A stretch of 64,000 nucleotides of DNA from Paenibacillus sp. Marseille-Q4541. Lineage in GTDB: Bacteria > Bacillota > Bacilli > Paenibacillales > Paenibacillaceae. Below the pieces are notes generated by a model. The model was given only the letters and a program-made list of their open reading frames with translations. It did no database searches and had not been told where the DNA came from. Below, piece by piece: positions 61,701-64,000 of this stretch (position 1 is its first letter; every line of letters starts with the position of its first letter). Position numbers and translations under genes: made by a program. The DNA lies in contig NZ_JAGXCY010000003.1 of the NCBI RefSeq assembly GCF_018310695.1, positions 248,001 to 312,000 on the forward strand, in the 5' to 3' direction.

Positions 61701-64000
61701 GGCGTAACTACGGATATGGGATCGGTAACGGAAGAGGAAATGACCACGCAGCCGGGCTGGTTTGGACTTCGTTCTTGGTATGGGACGAAGAAGATGACGG
61801 TGAGTCATTTGAAAATGGTTGAATTGGAGTCACTGCCTAAGCTTAAGCTTGCGCAAGAGACAGATACGATTGAGAAAGATGGATTAAAGGTTACAGTATA
61901 TAAAGATTTCCCAGGTATTGTAGAATATCAAGTTAATGATCACACATTGCAAGCAGATGTAGAACAAATGAATAGCTTAAAGATTAACAATATGGATTAT
62001 GTGCCGCAAACCGTATCTACAAAAGTGAACGATAGCAAATACCAGTATACAATGACGATTAATGAGATCGGCGTTGTTATCGAAGGACATATTGAGGCGA
62101 AGGCGAACCATGTGGTTCGATTCGAAGTGGATTCAATTACAGAAAATTCAGATTTCGTAGTCCGTTCAATCCAAATGAACAATTCACTGATTCACGTGAA
62201 CAGTTCGATGCAAGATGCAACTTATGCATGGAACAAATCTAGTGGAGCGTGGCATGGACTTACGGAAGAACTAGTGGATGATATGTCCCTAATGAAACAA
62301 AGCAGCACGATAGGAGCTACGATGGCCATGGTAAGTGGGAATGGCTTAGGTGCTTCCGTAGAGGACAACGTAATGAGCGGTGGTAATAAAGTGATTGTCA
62401 CCACGGAGAAGAAACCACTAGTCAATAAAGTGACAGTGAAACCGGGCGCTTGGACTTATCGTCATATTCAGAGTAGTGAGACCGAAGCGTTGCCTTGGTA
62501 TGAAGTGGTCGTGACCGAAGATCGCAATAGCGATGGGAAAACGGATTGGCAAGACGCAGCTGTCGCTTACCGGACGGAAATTTTCTCAGAGCCGTTTGGT
62601 GCGCAGGATATGAAGAATAATATGATGTACATTGCTTTCAACTTTGCGAGCCAAGCAAATGACCCGTTTTTGAATTCTTTGGATACAGGAAAGGTTCTGT
62701 ACAATTATACCGATGGTTTTGGACAAATGGTCCTTCATAAGGGCTATCAGGCGGAAGGTCATGATGATGATATTCCTTCCTACTCTAATATCGGTGTAAG
62801 GCAGGGCGGACTTACAGATTTCAATTATTTGATTGACGAGGGAGATAAGTATAACCTGAGTGTCGGCGTGCATCTCAATGCAACAGAGTACCATCTGGAT
62901 GCCAACGAGCTGAATTATTCCAACTTGAATGGTGCTACAGCAAATGGACCGAAGTCGGATAAACTTTCCAAAGGATGGGATTGGATCGACACGGCTTACT
63001 ATGTAGATCAGACAAAAGATGTTCTGAGCGGTGATCTGAAGTCTAGGTTCACTAATCTTTATAATCTGACGAAAGATCCTACGAAACCAAATGATCCTAC
63101 ATTGGATTTCTACTATGTCGACGTTTATACCGGCAATGATTACAACGCTTATAAACTGTTGCAATACGCCAATGACCTAGGAATAAAAGTAGGGACAGAA
63201 TTTGCAGGTCCGTTAGAGCCAGGTGTGGACTTTGTTCACTGGGGTCCTGATTTAGGATATCCGAATAAAGGAAATCAAAGTATTCTTTCTAGAATGGTAA
63301 AAAACAATTTGGACATTTTCGTTGGAAATGCCTTATTTAAAGGACAAAAAATACCTGGAGTAACTACTTGGGGAGATTCCAAACCGGATGTTCAGCAAGG
63401 GGTAACCGTATTCTTCAATGAAGTATTACCGACAAAGTTTATGCAACATTTCGGTGTGCTGAAATATGAAGAAGATCAAGTAAAATTTGATAATGATGTG
63501 ATTTCGAAACGGAATAAAGCAACCGGCATGATTGAACTATCGAAGAATGGCAAACTGATTTCTTCTTGGAGAGATACAGGAACAACTACAGATGAATCAG
63601 AGCGTCACACAAGTGAGGCAAACTCATTAATTCCATGGGTGTGGGATGTAAAGACAAATCAGTCATTGGGCATTAATGAAGGAGCGAAGCTGTATCACTG
63701 GAACACAACGGGTAACGCATCAACGTGGCAATTGACGGATGAATTTAAAGATGTACAGCAATTTCATATGTATGAGTTGACCCAGCAGGGTAAAGTATTA
63801 GTCGATACCATTGTTGCTAAGGATGGTTCGGTTACGATTAATAAGGCGAAGAAAAATACAGCTTACGTCCTGTATCCGGCATCAGCTGATGCCTTGACAT
63901 TGGTACCGAGCGCTGGAAATTGGGGAGAGGGCAGCCTGATCAAGGATTTTGCCTTTAATTCAGAACAGTTTAATGTTCCGGGTTCATGGACCGTTGATGA
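58734..64000 (+). CDS. Secreted endo-alpha-N-acetylgalactosaminidase (GH101), 3' truncated
   Basis: The reading frame is open from 58734 to the end of the window (over 1750 codons), so the stop codon lies outside. GAGGAGG (58718-58724) precedes TTG 58731 and GTG 58734; either may start. A signal peptide ends near TSYAAEA. A bacterial Ig-like domain (about residues 60-125) and several LamG/laminin-like beta-sandwich modules follow. The catalytic GH101 barrel is at about residues 1270-1600: EGHDDDIPSYSNIGVRQGGL, the likely nucleophile Asp1463 in FYYVDVYTGND and the likely acid/base Glu1489 in GTEFAGPLEPG. GH101 enzymes release Gal-beta-1,3-GalNAc from Ser/Thr of mucin-type O-glycoproteins (family knowledge). 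It is probably repressed by CcpA and regulated by the divergent AraC protein. Confidence 0.93.
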   Translation, partial: MQKTSNKMISKLFIWMMVLLVASSQMVVLPVSTSYAAEAEDSDLPTAAIEKTIKSIPQIEVNTYVGEQPELPSVVQAVYSDSTTTEVAVSWEPVNPSDYAQEGTFNLEGSAEGTDIKAKAVITVIQSGDTIEDVDMDRFLDEIKNNIPSGQEVVSYTNNYQSMEPEAITFIHGSGTASVNNGLTISINNLESNRAVATWDKAPWLSAGIIDTTMRYTSSHQSNIGFVLGSNDKNQGMAIRYDSGTTWVIQSPDGSSKYEVFEGPKLELDTDYHIQIGFNGTKLLVVVDGKAYYNKDTDLMSQSIGIGQIGLFKRYATGKVTIKNLRIEGVGTKVKPPTNINYVQDYEDSSYVPRWSGLNAKVVTDLTGNKVLSLKKGTSERGVDLDSPEIQQGTLSLDFKLINPDKLGNGQGFAFGFRMNDSASIFNEIGVDPSSWIPESNAGWGSKLDIPYPIQGRWNNLMFNFNGKTITVYMNKKQIGDITFAQFTEAAGRFGLRIRSTVELQIDNVQYTSEIIQPKQITEYRNDFQDGITGNWSDGTPSIITEGNNRILKLSNLGEQTLNLDAEPLQSATYLVDFKPTTNQVGWVIGEGATVKYEGAKWVLKKGEFSTDFVASESSDFSPVPNVWNRVGLQYSDSSVTLSINGTELHASLPVGEQFGEGRFGVIAQNYIYIDNILFTEEFLDMDTSSTHADKLIYEEYYEADPNLNWEGLVGSQLISGGYLQGVVEAGSTAINKDVTPVQNGIYQVKMQADGVAGVRLGNVTIYEESPGKWAYQLDGSNATVDIGNASEIEPGKDYTLRVTMIEQQLSLYVNGIMVGSGTVDGFSPGEFGIYNSTDHEIEVKIDAITAEEIRVYEPNYTEQNWGPLDSSKPVVLKNEEDLIELNMPGVSLAVDKDSPKFVDQLVTFDYKTNVSAGSDGGRYGFLLRGSAADRYVSVVHDINGKWKLTANGNEVSFPNTYEMKADTFYNIEIRMVGTTVSLKITDTEGVTTDMGSVTEEEMTTQPGWFGLRSWYGTKKMTVSHLKMVELESLPKLKLAQETDTIEKDGLKVTVYKDFPGIVEYQVNDHTLQADVEQMNSLKINNMDYVPQTVSTKVNDSKYQYTMTINEIGVVIEGHIEAKANHVVRFEVDSITENSDFVVRSIQMNNSLIHVNSSMQDATYAWNKSSGAWHGLTEELVDDMSLMKQSSTIGATMAMVSGNGLGASVEDNVMSGGNKVIVTTEKKPLVNKVTVKPGAWTYRHIQSSETEALPWYEVVVTEDRNSDGKTDWQDAAVAYRTEIFSEPFGAQDMKNNMMYIAFNFASQANDPFLNSLDTGKVLYNYTDGFGQMVLHKGYQAEGHDDDIPSYSNIGVRQGGLTDFNYLIDEGDKYNLSVGVHLNATEYHLDANELNYSNLNGATANGPKSDKLSKGWDWIDTAYYVDQTKDVLSGDLKSRFTNLYNLTKDPTKPNDPTLDFYYVDVYTGNDYNAYKLLQYANDLGIKVGTEFAGPLEPGVDFVHWGPDLGYPNKGNQSILSRMVKNNLDIFVGNALFKGQKIPGVTTWGDSKPDVQQGVTVFFNEVLPTKFMQHFGVLKYEEDQVKFDNDVISKRNKATGMIELSKNGKLISSWRDTGTTTDESERHTSEANSLIPWVWDVKTNQSLGINEGAKLYHWNTTGNASTWQLTDEFKDVQQFHMYELTQQGKVLVDTIVAKDGSVTINKAKKNTAYVLYPASADALTLVPSAGNWGEGSLIKDFAFNSEQFNVPGSWTVD

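Noticed and set aside
1..64000. CRISPR arrays, tRNA and rRNA genes, complete transposons or prophage
   Set aside because: No regularly spaced direct repeats, no cloverleaf or rRNA-like sequence and no complete transposase or phage structural gene were seen.

Overview
The window reads as chromosomal DNA of a low-to-mid GC, spore-forming Gram-positive of the Paenibacillus type. The signs are LplB/YtcP-type sugar permeases with large family-1 solute-binding lipoproteins, YesM/YesN-type two-component regulation, S-layer-homology (SLH) anchoring, many secreted glycan-active enzymes, strong AGGAGG ribosome binding sites and frequent TTG/GTG/CTG starts. No rRNA, tRNA, CRISPR array or complete prophage is visible. 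Both ends cut genes: a permease at the left and a GH101 glycosidase at the right.

Layout. 1-6.2 kb: a sugar ABC importer (two permeases plus lipoprotein), a secreted beta-helix protein and a membrane-anchored SurA-like foldase. 6.4-8.1 kb: a scarred segment with a small secreted peptide gene on the minus strand, an IS66 left-end fragment, maa and a small unknown protein. 8.3-17.8 kb: a PrsA-like foldase, a LysE exporter with its AraC regulator, an LmrA/LmrB-type regulator and efflux pair, another AraC regulator, a SET-type sugar exporter and an aldo/keto reductase. 17.9-28.7 kb: a GH2 beta-galactosidase, a TIMP-like protein, a cohesin-SLH surface protein directly followed by a sialidase that carries cohesin and dockerin modules, and a cytosolic-looking sialidase-type propeller. 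29.9-37.6 kb (minus): a complete importer/two-component module with two lipoproteins. 38-51.8 kb: a patchwork of small accessory genes, of which at least seven are frameshifted or internally deleted, interrupted by an intact PL11 rhamnogalacturonan lyase, an MBL hydrolase and an amidase. 52.0-57.2 kb: a tightly coupled six-gene acyl-CoA operon. 58.7 kb to the end: a very large secreted GH101 endo-alpha-N-acetylgalactosaminidase.

How the genes work together. The enzymes fall into a host- or plant-glycan theme: GH101 (mucin core-1 O-glycans), sialidase, beta-galactosidase, PL11 and a beta-helix protein, with two oligosaccharide importers and CcpA-type cre sites in front of the PL11 and GH101 genes. 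The most unusual arrangement is the cohesin-SLH protein paired with the dockerin-bearing sialidase, which looks like a minimal cell-surface, cellulosome-style assembly aimed at sialoglycans. The acyl-CoA operon has thiolase, two hot-dog proteins, an SDR and a FabK/NMO-like flavoprotein but no acyl-CoA dehydrogenase, so it could run in the reductive, chain-building direction.

All calls come from reading the sequence and from knowledge of families; no database search was run.
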